From assembly GCF_000014865.1 (NCBI RefSeq), contig NC_008576.1, positions 4,617,001 to 4,681,000 on the forward strand: a stretch of 64,000 nucleotides of DNA. Direction: 5' to 3'. The first letter of the stretch is position 1, and every line of letters starts with the position of its first letter. This DNA is from Magnetococcus marinus MC-1. GTDB taxonomy: Bacteria; Pseudomonadota; Magnetococcia; Magnetococcales; Magnetococcaceae. The position numbers and the translations under genes were made by a program. Shown here in pieces: positions 1-8,354 of this stretch. The notes beneath the pieces are model-generated. The model did no database searches. It was not told the DNA's origin and saw only the letters and a program-made list of their open reading frames with translations.

Positions 1-2
1 GT

Positions 3-212
3 ATGCGTGAGAACACCTATTTGATTGCGGCCCTGCTACTCATGGGCTTTTTGATCAGTTACGCGGTTTATACCGTGGTATGGCCTTATGTGTTGAAACA
101 CGGCAGGAGAGTGCTACCGTTGATGCTGGAATCGCTTTTCCTGGCTGTGGTGATGGGGCTGGTATTCATTTTTCTGCGCCCCATCAGCCAGTTTATCTAT
201 TTTCAATTTTAA
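3..212 (+). CDS. Small two-helix membrane protein, unknown function
   Basis: A 69-residue hydrophobic protein. Two membrane segments are visible, at about residues 6-29 and 42-62, joined by a short basic loop (KHGRR). No enzymatic motif or known family is recognised. The ATG lies only two bases from the window edge, so no ribosome-binding site can be checked and the true start could lie further upstream. The gene ends about 30 bases from the 3' end of the convergent glutamate-cysteine ligase gene. Its base composition and codon use look like the surrounding genes. It could be a small inner-membrane accessory protein of an operon lying to the left. Confidence 0.5.
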   Translation: MRENTYLIAALLLMGFLISYAVYTVVWPYVLKHGRRVLPLMLESLFLAVVMGLVFIFLRPISQFIYFQF

Positions 213-241
213 TCAGATCCTTTGCGCTCATACGCGATGGA

Positions 242-1639
242 TTATGCTTTTTTGGTGCATTCGGCGTAGAAGGACTCAAACTCCTCCTCCCAAAACAGGG
301 GCTCTACCGCGCCTCTCCAGCGCCCTTTATAGGCCTCCAACAGACGTTCCGCAGGGGTTTGGTTGTTCTCCACTGTGATAAACAAAGGATCAAGAAAGAT
401 CGACTCATCACAGCCATTGGCATTGCGCTCGCCCTGCCGATGTAAACTGGCCCGGGCGATCTCCAACACCGATAAACCCAAAGCGCGAAAGCTGATCCCC
501 TCGGGTGTAAGGGTCTGTAGGGCAAGGCGGGGGGTCTCTTGATGAATGCGGTCCCGTTCTTCATGGCTCCAGCGTTTGACCCGGTCCCAAGCGGCCAGCA
601 AGGCGGTTTCATCGTGCAACAAGCCCTTCCATAGGGCCGGCATGGCGCATAGGCTGCTGGAGTTACCGGCATCGGCCCCACGCAGTTCCAGATAATGCTT
701 TAAACGTACATCGGGAAACAGCGTTGAAAGATGGGTTTGCCAATCTCCAAGAGTAGGATAAACACCGGGTTTTGCAGGATGTTTACCCTCCATGAAAGCG
801 CGGAAGGGCACACCCCCACCTGAACCATATACCCCCTTTTCATAAAGGAACAGCATGGGACAGTCCAGGGCATACTCCGCATAGCGGGCAAACCCAAAAC
901 CCTCTTCAAAGACAAAGGGCAACCAGCCACAGCGATCTGGGTCGGTATGCCGCCAAATCTCCCCCCGATAGGAGAGGAAGCCGTTGGGTTTACCCTCTAA
1001 AAAGGGCGAATTGGCAAACAGCGCCATGGTGAGCGGTTGCAGGGCCATGGATAAACGAAACTTGTTGACCATATCCGCTTCGCTAGAAAAATCAAAATTG
1101 GCCTGCACCGTACAGGTACGCGCCATCATATCCAGGCTCAGGTGGCCCCTGCTGGGCAGATAGTCGCGCATGATCCGGTAGCGCCCTTTGGGCATCCAGG
1201 GAATATCGTCAAAGCGCCACTTGGGCTGTACCCCTAGACCAAAAAAGGCCATATCCATATCTTGGCACAGCTCGCCCAACTGGTGTAGATGCTCGTTGAT
1301 CTCATCTTGGGTCTCATGGATGGTTTGCAGAGGCGCCCCCGAGAGCTCTAACTGACCACCCGGCTCCAGGGTGACCGAAGCACCATCCTTAATGAGGGCG
1401 ATGACATGGCCATCCTCTTCAACACGCTGCCAACCATAGCGGTCGGCCATGCTGTTGAGCAGCCGCCCGATGCCAGCTTCACCCTCGTAGGGAATGGGCG
1501 TAAGGTCTCGCTTACGAAAGCCAAATTTTTCATGTTCCGTGCCAATTCGCCACTGCTCTTTTGGCGTACAGCCTGCCTCCAAATAGGTGACCAGCTGATC
1601 AAATCGGGTTACAGGGGTTGCAAGATCAATGGCACTCAT
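242..1639 (-). CDS. gshA: Glutamate-cysteine ligase, plant/alphaproteobacterial type (GCS2)
   Basis: Catalyses ATP-dependent joining of glutamate and cysteine, the first step of glutathione synthesis, in the cytoplasm. At 465 residues it matches the plant/alphaproteobacterial GCS2 class rather than the enterobacterial GshA. The family signatures IGTEHEKFGF (residues 32-41) and a glycine-rich EPGGQLELSGAPL segment (about residue 95-107) are present, as is MMARTCTVQANFDF in the middle. The reading frame stays open upstream to 1801, but that extension is basic, Cys-rich and unlike the family; the ATG at 1639 begins the conserved region and has a weak GAGTTGGG ribosome-binding site. A glutathione S-transferase gene lies 2 kb away, consistent with glutathione-based redox chemistry. 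Confidence 0.92.
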   Translation of the reverse strand: MSAIDLATPVTRFDQLVTYLEAGCTPKEQWRIGTEHEKFGFRKRDLTPIPYEGEAGIGRLLNSMADRYGWQRVEEDGHVIALIKDGASVTLEPGGQLELSGAPLQTIHETQDEINEHLHQLGELCQDMDMAFFGLGVQPKWRFDDIPWMPKGRYRIMRDYLPSRGHLSLDMMARTCTVQANFDFSSEADMVNKFRLSMALQPLTMALFANSPFLEGKPNGFLSYRGEIWRHTDPDRCGWLPFVFEEGFGFARYAEYALDCPMLFLYEKGVYGSGGGVPFRAFMEGKHPAKPGVYPTLGDWQTHLSTLFPDVRLKHYLELRGADAGNSSSLCAMPALWKGLLHDETALLAAWDRVKRWSHEERDRIHQETPRLALQTLTPEGISFRALGLSVLEIARASLHRQGERNANGCDESIFLDPLFITVENNQTPAERLLEAYKGRWRGAVEPLFWEEEFESFYAECTKKA

Positions 1640-2167
1640 AGAATCCCAACTCTTAAACGCCTTCGCTAAAGGGACAAAGGCTGTTATAGGGGCCAGCAAC
1701 GGCGCTGTCATGGCACGGCGACAGCAGGCTGAAACGTACTCAAACTTTTCGCACACTTTACCCCTGTTGACACACGAACACCAGTGCAACCCGTGCAACA
1801 CAGATCCACAAGAACCTAAAACATGATGGCGACTGCTTGGCTGATCAGAACCTGGTTTGGCGCCGGTTTATTGCCGTGGTGGTTTCTTACCCTGTAGGTG
1901 GCCCCGCAGGTGTGACCCGTCGCACACCCCAGACCCTTTGTTTAAGCGGGAAGAGAGCCTGCCTAGGACCGGAACCTGTGCACAAGGCGCGCAACATAAA
2001 AATAAACAAATCGTAGCGTTAGGCATAAAATCTGCTTATATTCTGCTCATATAACGGCGACTTTTTACACGCCTTTGCACGACCCGGCGTAAAAGCGCGG
2101 CTAAGGCGGTCTATTTGGCGCAAACTCGCGCTTGGTTATTCAACCATCTTGCAGGATTTTCCCGTTT
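1640..2167. other. Intergenic region between divergent gshA and K+ channel gene
   Basis: About 530 bases with no convincing gene. Open frames here have no family resemblance and no good ribosome-binding sites. The part nearest the channel gene (about 1995-2060) is noticeably A/T-rich and is the likely place for its promoter, but I cannot define -35 and -10 boxes with confidence. Confidence 0.4.
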
Positions 2168-3697
2168 ATGGTTTTGTCCCGTCGCCAACGTGGTCCCATT
2201 AAAACCCTATTCTTTCACCTCCTGGAAGATCCTTCCAGTCGTGCCCGCAATGCATTTAGCTTGTTGATGATGTTGGTGGTGTTTGCCTCGTTGATCGCCA
2301 TGACGCTGGAGACGGACCCCGACCTTACCTTGGAAGAACAGCTCTTTTTCGATTTTTTAGACCACGCTTTTAATATCATCTTTTTAATGGAATATATGTT
2401 GCGCTGGTGGGTCTGTAGCGATTTTCTGGTCGATTTTGAGGAATCTTTTCAGCGTCAACGACGTATGAGTCATCGTCGCAAACATCATCAAGCTCTCTTC
2501 AAAGCTTTGCGCGCTGCCTTTCGCCCCAAACTGTTATGGATGCGCAAACCGCTCTCCATTATCGATTTATTAGCCATTCTACCCATTTTCCGGGCCTTTC
2601 GGCTGCTGCGTATCCTCCGCGTCTTGCGCATTCTCAAGCTGTTTCGTTACTCCAAACGACTCACTTTTTTTAGTTCGGTCATTGCGGAACGCTCGTTTGA
2701 ACTCACCTCGCTGTTTACCCTAGCAGCTGTTGTGCTGGGCATGGTTACCCTAGCCTTTTTTATGGCCGAACGGGGCCATAATCCAGACATTACCAATCTG
2801 TGGGATGCCCTTTACTGGACCATGATCACCATCACCACGGTGGGTTATGGCGATATCAGCCCCGCCACCGATGGCGGACGGATGGTTGCCATAACCGGTA
2901 CCATTGTGGGGATATGGGTAACGGTGTTGATGACCTCCATTATTGTCTCCGCCCTGACGGAGCGTATTTTTGAGTTAAAGGAACAACGTATGGAGCGGCA
3001 GATAGAAAAATTGCGTGATCACTTTATTATCTGTGGTCTCAACCTCATTGGGCAGGCCATTTGTCAAACGCTGCAAGCGGAAAACCGGCCATTCTGCGTC
3101 ATTGATCGTGAGCAGGCGTTGGTGGATGAGGCCATGCGCAAAGGGTGGAACGCCATGCGGGGTGATGTATCGGACGAAACCACCTGGATACGCGCTGGGT
3201 TAATTCGTGCCCACAGTGTGATCAGTGCCATCCATGATGAAGCCACCAATGTTTACCTTATTCTGAATATTCGTGAAACACGCCCAAGTAAAGATTGTTA
3301 TATCATTGTAGCGGCCAGTACCGAGACCTCCATCAAGCGGTTGATGAAGGTGGGGGCCAACCGTGCCATTTCGCCACTGTTTGATGGGGGTCAATATATG
3401 GCCTATACCGCCATGCGGCCCACGGCCTTACGTTTTTTTGATCTGGCTCTGCATCGCGCCCATACTGACTTGGAAATTGAGGAGTTGATGGTGCCTGCCA
3501 ACTCAAGCTTTGCCAATGTCAGTCTGCGGGACAGCCAGATTGGTAATACCTACAATGTGATTGTTTTGGGCCATCTGCGTAACGGAGAAATGCACTTTAA
3601 CCCCAATGGACATTATGTGATCCAGGGCGGGGACCTGTTGGTCTGCACCGGCCATCTGGATGATCTGGAGCGGCTTAAACAGGCCATTGACGAGTAA
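2168..3697 (+). CDS. Voltage-gated-type potassium channel with C-terminal RCK (TrkA-N/TrkA-C) domain
   Basis: A six-helix inner-membrane K+ channel of 509 residues. An S4-like helix with regularly spaced arginines (FRAFRLLRILRVLRILKLF) lies near residue 137-155, and the selectivity filter TVGYGD is at residues 224-229. The cytoplasmic half is an RCK domain: a Rossmann-like start (HFIICGLNLIGQAI) followed by a TrkA-C lobe ending near the C-terminus. The usual GxGxxG nucleotide motif is degenerate (GLNLIG), so ligand binding may differ from classic NAD-binding RCK domains. An upstream TTG at 2132 is in frame, but the ATG at 2168 has a GCAGGA site about 12 bases ahead. Followed by a G/C-stem T-tract terminator. 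Likely role is K+ conductance and membrane-potential control. Confidence 0.9.
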   Translation: MVLSRRQRGPIKTLFFHLLEDPSSRARNAFSLLMMLVVFASLIAMTLETDPDLTLEEQLFFDFLDHAFNIIFLMEYMLRWWVCSDFLVDFEESFQRQRRMSHRRKHHQALFKALRAAFRPKLLWMRKPLSIIDLLAILPIFRAFRLLRILRVLRILKLFRYSKRLTFFSSVIAERSFELTSLFTLAAVVLGMVTLAFFMAERGHNPDITNLWDALYWTMITITTVGYGDISPATDGGRMVAITGTIVGIWVTVLMTSIIVSALTERIFELKEQRMERQIEKLRDHFIICGLNLIGQAICQTLQAENRPFCVIDREQALVDEAMRKGWNAMRGDVSDETTWIRAGLIRAHSVISAIHDEATNVYLILNIRETRPSKDCYIIVAASTETSIKRLMKVGANRAISPLFDGGQYMAYTAMRPTALRFFDLALHRAHTDLEIEELMVPANSSFANVSLRDSQIGNTYNVIVLGHLRNGEMHFNPNGHYVIQGGDLLVCTGHLDDLERLKQAIDE

Positions 3698-3721
3698 ACA
3701 CCAACCCGGGCATGGGGGAAC

Positions 3722-3752
3722 GGGGGCTAGGCGGGGTATCCCCCCTTTTTTT
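3722..3752 (+). terminator. Likely rho-independent terminator of the channel gene
   Basis: A short G-stem/C-stem (GGGG-TAT-CCCC, extendable) runs directly into seven T residues, 25 bases after the channel stop codon. The stem is short and several pairings are possible. Confidence 0.45.
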
Positions 3753-3784
3753 CATGCTTATGTTTGTTCTTGAGGAGTCTTACA

Positions 3785-4387
3785 ATGCGCCTGTTCTACT
3801 CACCCACCTCGCCTTATGCACGCAAGGTACGTCTGCTTATTCTGGAAAAGGGCTTGCAGGATCAGATCGACATGGTTGTGGTGCTACCCATGGAGGATAA
3901 CCGTGGGGTGACCCCCCTAAATCCTTTGGGTAAGATACCCACCCTGGAAACGGCGGATGGGCAGGGACTTTATGACAGTCCGGTCATCTGCGCCTATCTG
4001 GACACGCTTAACCAGACGCCGCAGTTGATACCCAGTGGCGCGGAGCGTTGGTCGGTGTTACGCCAGGAGGCACTGACCGATGGGCTATTGGATACCGCCT
4101 TGGTACTGGTTAAAGAGTATCTGCGTCCAGAGGAGATGCAATCAAGCCAATGGCTTGCACACTGGCATGGGACCATTCAGCGCACCTTGGATCACCTGGA
4201 GCAGCAGCAGCCCGCCTATCAAGGCACGCTCACGCTGGCACAGCTGGCCCTGGGGGCGACTTTGGGATATCTGGATTTTCGTCTGCCCCAACTGGCGTGG
4301 CGACAGCAGCGCCCTCAATTGCAGCAATGGTATACCGAGCTGGCCCAGCGCCCCAGCATGCTGGCCACCTGCCCGCCGACCAGCTAG
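3785..4387 (+). CDS. Glutathione S-transferase
   Basis: Cytosolic GST of 200 residues that conjugates glutathione to electrophiles or acts in redox repair. The N-terminal thioredoxin-like domain begins MRLFYSPTSPYARKVR, where the Ser in SPTSPYARK is the usual activating position for this class. The cis-Pro region appears as LGKIPTLE and the glutathione-gamma-glutamyl motif as YDSPVICAYL. The helical C-terminal domain follows. The ATG at 3785 is preceded by GAGGAG at ideal spacing, so the in-frame TTG further upstream is rejected. Oddity: the last residues (ATCPPTS) end abruptly, while the +1 frame continues for about ten more codons with a plausible GST tail, so a small 3' frameshift is possible. 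Confidence 0.85.
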   Translation: MRLFYSPTSPYARKVRLLILEKGLQDQIDMVVVLPMEDNRGVTPLNPLGKIPTLETADGQGLYDSPVICAYLDTLNQTPQLIPSGAERWSVLRQEALTDGLLDTALVLVKEYLRPEEMQSSQWLAHWHGTIQRTLDHLEQQQPAYQGTLTLAQLALGATLGYLDFRLPQLAWRQQRPQLQQWYTELAQRPSMLATCPPTS

Positions 4388-4427
4388 AACAGTGGCCTGC
4401 TAAGGTGGCGGCCAGCTAAGGCTGGAC

Positions 4428-5312
4428 CTAACGCAGCACGGTACCGATGCCGCTGTCGGTGAAGATCTCCAACAGCAGGGCGTGTTCCACGCGGCCATCA
4501 ATAATATGGCTGGCATTAACACCCCCCGTATGGGCCGTGCGGCAGGTCTCTAACTTGGGAATCATGCCCCCCGTCACCGTGCCATTGCGAATCAGCTTAT
4601 CCACATCCGTTTCATCAATCTGATTGATCAGCGTGCCGTTTTTATCCTGCACCCCAGGAACATCAGTAAGCAAAATCAACTTCTCCGCCTGCATCGCGAT
4701 GGCGATGTGACCCGCCACCGAATCGGCGTTAATGTTGTACGTCTCACCATTGGCACCCACCCCCACCGGAGCCACCACCGGGATAATGTCCGAAGCCCGA
4801 AACCGATCCAAAAGATTGGTCTCAATTCGCTCCACATCCCCCACCCAACCCAGATCAATAATCTCCGGAACCTGCACATCCGGACCCTTGCGCACATGGG
4901 TGCGCTTACGCGCCTGAATGGTATAACCATCCTTACCCGACAAACCCGCCGCACGGCCCCCATTCAGATTGATCAAATTGACAATATCCTTATTAACCTT
5001 GCCCGCCAACACCATTTCAACCACACTCATGGTGTCTTCATCGGTCACACGCAGGCCGTCAATAAACTTGGGCTCCAAACCCATGCGCTTCATTATCAAA
5101 CCAATCTGCGGACCACCACCGTGCACAATGATGGGGTTGATGCCCACCTGACGCATTAAAATGACATCCTGGGCAAACGCGCTCTTGAGATCTTCATCCA
5201 CCATGGCATTACCGCCATATTTGATCACGAAGGTCTTACCCTCAAATCGACGCATGTAAGGTAGCGCTTCTATGAGAACCTTGACCTTTTCCACTTGGTT
5301 ACGCATGGGCAT
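4428..5312 (-). CDS. argB: Acetylglutamate kinase
   Basis: Phosphorylates N-acetyl-L-glutamate with ATP, the second step of arginine biosynthesis, in the cytoplasm. The 294-residue length is standard for the amino-acid-kinase fold. Signature elements are visible: KYGGNAM (residues 31-37), VHGGGPQIG (about 64-72), the NAG-binding stretch around [10 protein letters not shown], and the GMIPKLETC segment near the C-terminus. The ATG at 5312 follows CAGGAG with eight-base spacing. It converges with the GST gene with about 40 bases between stops. It is not clustered with other arg genes in this window, as is common in proteobacteria. The N-terminal helix found in arginine-inhibited hexameric enzymes appears present ([19 protein letters not shown]), which suggests feedback inhibition by arginine. 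Confidence 0.97.
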
Positions 5313-5560
5313 GGCGTCGACTCCTGAAATGATCTGCGGCGTACCGGTCAGGTACGCTTGCCGGAAGAGAAGCCCTTCATTATACTCGTTGCCTCAGCCA
5401 CAAACTATAGGCTATCGGAAGAAGGGGATGCAAAAAGGCGCTTAATTTGCCCCATTTTTCCATTGGTTTCAAGCACGTATTGGCAAATTCATAAAAACGT
5501 GCTACTGAATGCAACACAGGGTTCCCCCTTAGCGATCTACCATCTACGGATATCTGCGTC

Positions 5561-6220
5561 ATGGGCTCACTACGGCCATCGACTAAAAGGCTTGCCTCCT
5601 TACTGCTCACCACACTGTTTGTGGTGGGTTTTGGCATCTCATCCTCTGCGGCCACCCGCTACGTTACCGACGAATTCCGCATTATGATGCGGGGCGGTGC
5701 CGGCAACCAATTTCGCATTCTCCAGGTGCTTAAATCGGGCGAAGGGGTGGAGATCCTGGAAAAAGGCGACCAAGGCTGGGATCGCGTGCGTAGCAGCAGT
5801 GGCCGCGATGGCTGGGTGTTGCGCCGCTATCTCTCTGAACAACCCGCGGCCCGTACCCTGCTGGACCAGGCGGTGGCCCAAAAAGATCAGGCCCTGCGCG
5901 ATCGCGATGGTCTACAAGAACAGTTAGCCGAACTGCGCGGTCAATTGATTAATCAACGCCGTTTAGAGTCGGAGCTGATGCACATTAAGCGGATCTCTAA
6001 AAATGCCCTGGAGTTGGAAAAGATCAACCAAACCCTAGAACAGCGCGTCGCCGCTCTGGAACAGGAACTACAGACCGTCACCGCCGATAAACGGGTGCTG
6101 GAAAAAAGCTCAGAAACCCAATTTTTTCTCTCCGGTGCCGTGGTGCTAACCCTGGGCATGATTGCCGGAGCCATCTTGCGGCGGCGCGGTAAACAGACCC
6201 CCTACGATGCGCTGATGTAA
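5561..6220 (+). CDS. SH3-domain coiled-coil membrane protein (TIGR04211/YgiM-like)
   Basis: A 219-residue envelope protein of the YgiM-like SH3 family; function unknown in most bacteria. It has an N-terminal signal peptide (about residues 1-30, ending SSSAA), a bacterial SH3 domain (about 30-93, with [19 protein letters not shown]), a coiled coil (about 98-185) and a C-terminal membrane helix (about 188-207) with a short basic cytoplasmic tail (RRRGKQ). This order places the SH3 and coiled coil in the periplasm, anchored by the tail helix. The ATG at 5561 lacks a strong ribosome-binding site. It is immediately followed (four bases) by the DUF1538 genes, so it may be transcribed with them. Confidence 0.8.
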   Translation: MGSLRPSTKRLASLLLTTLFVVGFGISSSAATRYVTDEFRIMMRGGAGNQFRILQVLKSGEGVEILEKGDQGWDRVRSSSGRDGWVLRRYLSEQPAARTLLDQAVAQKDQALRDRDGLQEQLAELRGQLINQRRLESELMHIKRISKNALELEKINQTLEQRVAALEQELQTVTADKRVLEKSSETQFFLSGAVVLTLGMIAGAILRRRGKQTPYDALM

Positions 6221-6224
6221 GATC

Positions 6225-6971
6225 ATGTCACGCTCTTGGTTTGTCCCCCTACTCTGGCTCAAAGACGCCGCCCGTGATCTGCTGCCCATCGTCCTAGTCA
6301 TCGCCTTTTTCCAGGGCGTGGTGCTGCATAAACCCCTGCCCAACCCCGGCGATATGCTAACCGGCTTGATCATGGTCTTGCTGGGCTTGACCTTCTTTGT
6401 GCGCGGTCTGGAGATGGGGCTGTTTCCCATCGGCGAAAGTATGGCCCATAACCTGGCCTATAAGGGCAACGCCTTCTGGTTAATCCTGTTTGCCTTTCTG
6501 TTGGGCTTTGCCACCACCGTGGCTGAACCAGCGCTCATTGCGGTGGCCGCCGAGGCCGCCGATGTGGCCGCAACCGGGGGTGCCATTGAAAATAGCCCCA
6601 CAAGCATGACCCGCTACGCCTGGGGCTTGCGCCTAAGTGTGGCATTGTCGGTGGGATTTGCCATCGTCTTGGGGGTAGTGCGCATCATCAAAGGGTGGCC
6701 CCTGCACTACCTGATTATAGCCGGATATATGCTGGTGGTGGCCATGACCTTTATTGCCCCCGAGGCGATCATCGGCATCGCCTTTGACTCTGGCGGAGTG
6801 ACCACCTCCACCGTCACCGTACCGCTGGTGACGGCGCTGGGGGTGGGGTTGGCCTCGGTTATCCATGGCCGTAACCCCATGATTGATGGCTTTGGCTTAA
6901 TCGCCTTTGCCAGTCTACTACCCATCCTGTTTGTGATGCTCTACGGTACCATTGTCATGGGGGTAGGTTAA
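6225..6971 (+). CDS. DUF1538 membrane protein, first of pair
   Basis: A 248-residue polytopic inner-membrane protein of the DUF1538 family, which typically occurs as two adjacent genes or one fused gene and is presumed to be a transporter. Family features are seen: [17 protein letters not shown], the [14 protein letters not shown] segment, and the highly conserved [21 protein letters not shown] motif near residue 185-205, followed by [19 protein letters not shown]. The last two motifs recur nearly unchanged in the next gene, showing an ancient duplication. The start ATG lies four bases after the SH3 gene stop and the stop lies three bases before the second DUF1538 start, so the genes are translated as an operon. 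Substrate is unknown. Confidence 0.85.
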   Translation: MSRSWFVPLLWLKDAARDLLPIVLVIAFFQGVVLHKPLPNPGDMLTGLIMVLLGLTFFVRGLEMGLFPIGESMAHNLAYKGNAFWLILFAFLLGFATTVAEPALIAVAAEAADVAATGGAIENSPTSMTRYAWGLRLSVALSVGFAIVLGVVRIIKGWPLHYLIIAGYMLVVAMTFIAPEAIIGIAFDSGGVTTSTVTVPLVTALGVGLASVIHGRNPMIDGFGLIAFASLLPILFVMLYGTIVMGVG

Positions 6972-6974
6972 GCG

Positions 6975-7784
6975 ATGGAGATCCTACTTGATCTGGCCAA
7001 AACCCTGTTGAGCACCATTGGCGATATTCTACCCATCTTGCTGCTGCTGGTGGGATTTCAATTTTTAGTTCTGCGTAAACCCCTACCCCATGCTCGCCAT
7101 ACCATCATCGGTTTTATCTATGTGTTGCTGGGCCTCGCGCTGTTCCTCTCTGGATTAGAAAAGGCGCTGTTTCCCATTGGTAAATTGATGGCCGCCCAGC
7201 TATCCGACCCCATGCTGGTGTTTGGCACACCACTGGTACCGGAACATCCAGGCTGGTGGAATTATGGCTGGATCTATCTCTTTGCCTTTCTCATCGGTTT
7301 TGCCACCACCATTGCCGAACCCTCTTTGCTGGCGGTGGCCCTAAAAGCACAAGAGGTGTCACGGGGCACGGTTGAGCCCTTTCACCTGCGCATCGCGGTG
7401 GCGCTGGGGGTGGCGGTAGGCATCACATTGGGCACTTTTCGCATCGTGACCGGCCATAATCTGGTCTACTATATTGTCGCGGGTTACTTGGTGGTGCTGG
7501 TGCAAACCTTTTATGCACCCCGCATGATTATCCCCTTGGCCTATGATTCAGGCGGCGTTACCACCTCCACCGTCACCGTGCCGCTGGTGGCAGCCCTGGG
7601 CTTGGGTCTATCGGCCACCATTCCAGGCCGCAACCCGCTGCTGGATGGCTTTGGTTTAATCGCCTTTGCCAGTCTGTTTCCCATGATCTCGGTGATGGGT
7701 TATGCTCAACTGGCCGCATGGATGGCCAAACGGGCACAAAAACCTCTACAGGATGCCCGCCAACAGGATGGCACCTCCCGTTGA
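6975..7784 (+). CDS. DUF1538 membrane protein, second of pair
   Basis: A 269-residue polytopic membrane protein, paralogous to the gene just upstream. It repeats the same landmarks: [50 protein letters not shown] and [19 protein letters not shown]. The duplicated DSGGVTTST motif in both halves suggests that the two proteins form a pseudo-symmetric heterodimeric permease, as in other transporters built from inverted or parallel repeats. This is inference; no substrate is established. The gene starts three bases after its partner and is followed after 21 bases by a PII-like gene, a conserved trio that suggests the signalling protein gates the transporter. Confidence 0.85.
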   Translation: MEILLDLAKTLLSTIGDILPILLLLVGFQFLVLRKPLPHARHTIIGFIYVLLGLALFLSGLEKALFPIGKLMAAQLSDPMLVFGTPLVPEHPGWWNYGWIYLFAFLIGFATTIAEPSLLAVALKAQEVSRGTVEPFHLRIAVALGVAVGITLGTFRIVTGHNLVYYIVAGYLVVLVQTFYAPRMIIPLAYDSGGVTTSTVTVPLVAALGLGLSATIPGRNPLLDGFGLIAFASLFPMISVMGYAQLAAWMAKRAQKPLQDARQQDGTSR

Positions 7785-7805
7785 AGAGGGTACCAAAGGA
7801 GCGCT

Positions 7806-8174
7806 ATGATGCACTTTAAGCTGATCGTTGTAATGTCCCGTACCGATTTAACCGATCGTATTGTGGATGCGGCCAAAGCTGCGGGCGCCACCGGCGCGAC
7901 GGTGGTGCCCGGTCGCGGCACGGGCATCCATGAGGCACGCACCTTTTTTGGCCTAACCCTCGATATCCAGCGGGATATCTCCTTCATGTTGGTCGAAGAG
8001 CACCTTACCCCAGGCATTCTGGCTGCGATCCATGAGGGTGGAAATTTTGCCAGTCCCGGCACCGGTATCGCCTTTGCCCTACGGGTGGATGAAGTGGCCG
8101 GTCTGGAGAGTCAAATCCCTCGGTTTAAAGAGGAGCTGGAAGCGCTGGCTAAGGATGCCACCCCAACCAGCTAA
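7806..8174 (+). CDS. PII-like signalling protein associated with DUF1538
   Basis: A 122-residue protein of the PII (GlnB-like) fold: beta-alpha-beta start FKLIVVMSRTDLTDRIVDAAKAAGATGATVV, a G-rich segment (PGRGTGIHEA) where the T-loop begins, and a second half with FMLVEEHLTPGILAAI. It lacks the canonical uridylylation tyrosine loop of GlnB/GlnK, so it is not a classical nitrogen regulator. Such proteins commonly bind nucleotides and regulate the adjacent membrane protein, as GlnK does for AmtB. Two in-frame ATGs (7806, 7809) follow an AAAGGA site. Its position directly behind the two DUF1538 genes is the basis for proposing it as their regulator. Confidence 0.78.
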   Translation: MMHFKLIVVMSRTDLTDRIVDAAKAAGATGATVVPGRGTGIHEARTFFGLTLDIQRDISFMLVEEHLTPGILAAIHEGGNFASPGTGIAFALRVDEVAGLESQIPRFKEELEALAKDATPTS

Positions 8175-8354
8175 TGGCCGCGCCCCAACATAGGTCCCAT
8201 GGCCTGCCGACCGGGCCCCCCGTGCTCTCCCATAACGCGACGGCACGCCCCGTTTTGTTAGACCACTCGGCCCGTGCTCCGCCGCTTGATGGACAACACA
8301 TTGCCTGTTTGACCAAGCTCTGCCCAACCAGCCCGCTTGGGGAGGTCCACCCTC

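Noticed and set aside
8177..8354. Possible small gene between the PII-like and ETF-QO genes
   Set aside because: Open frame is Pro/His-rich without a ribosome-binding site; the GGAGGT here belongs to the ETF-QO start.
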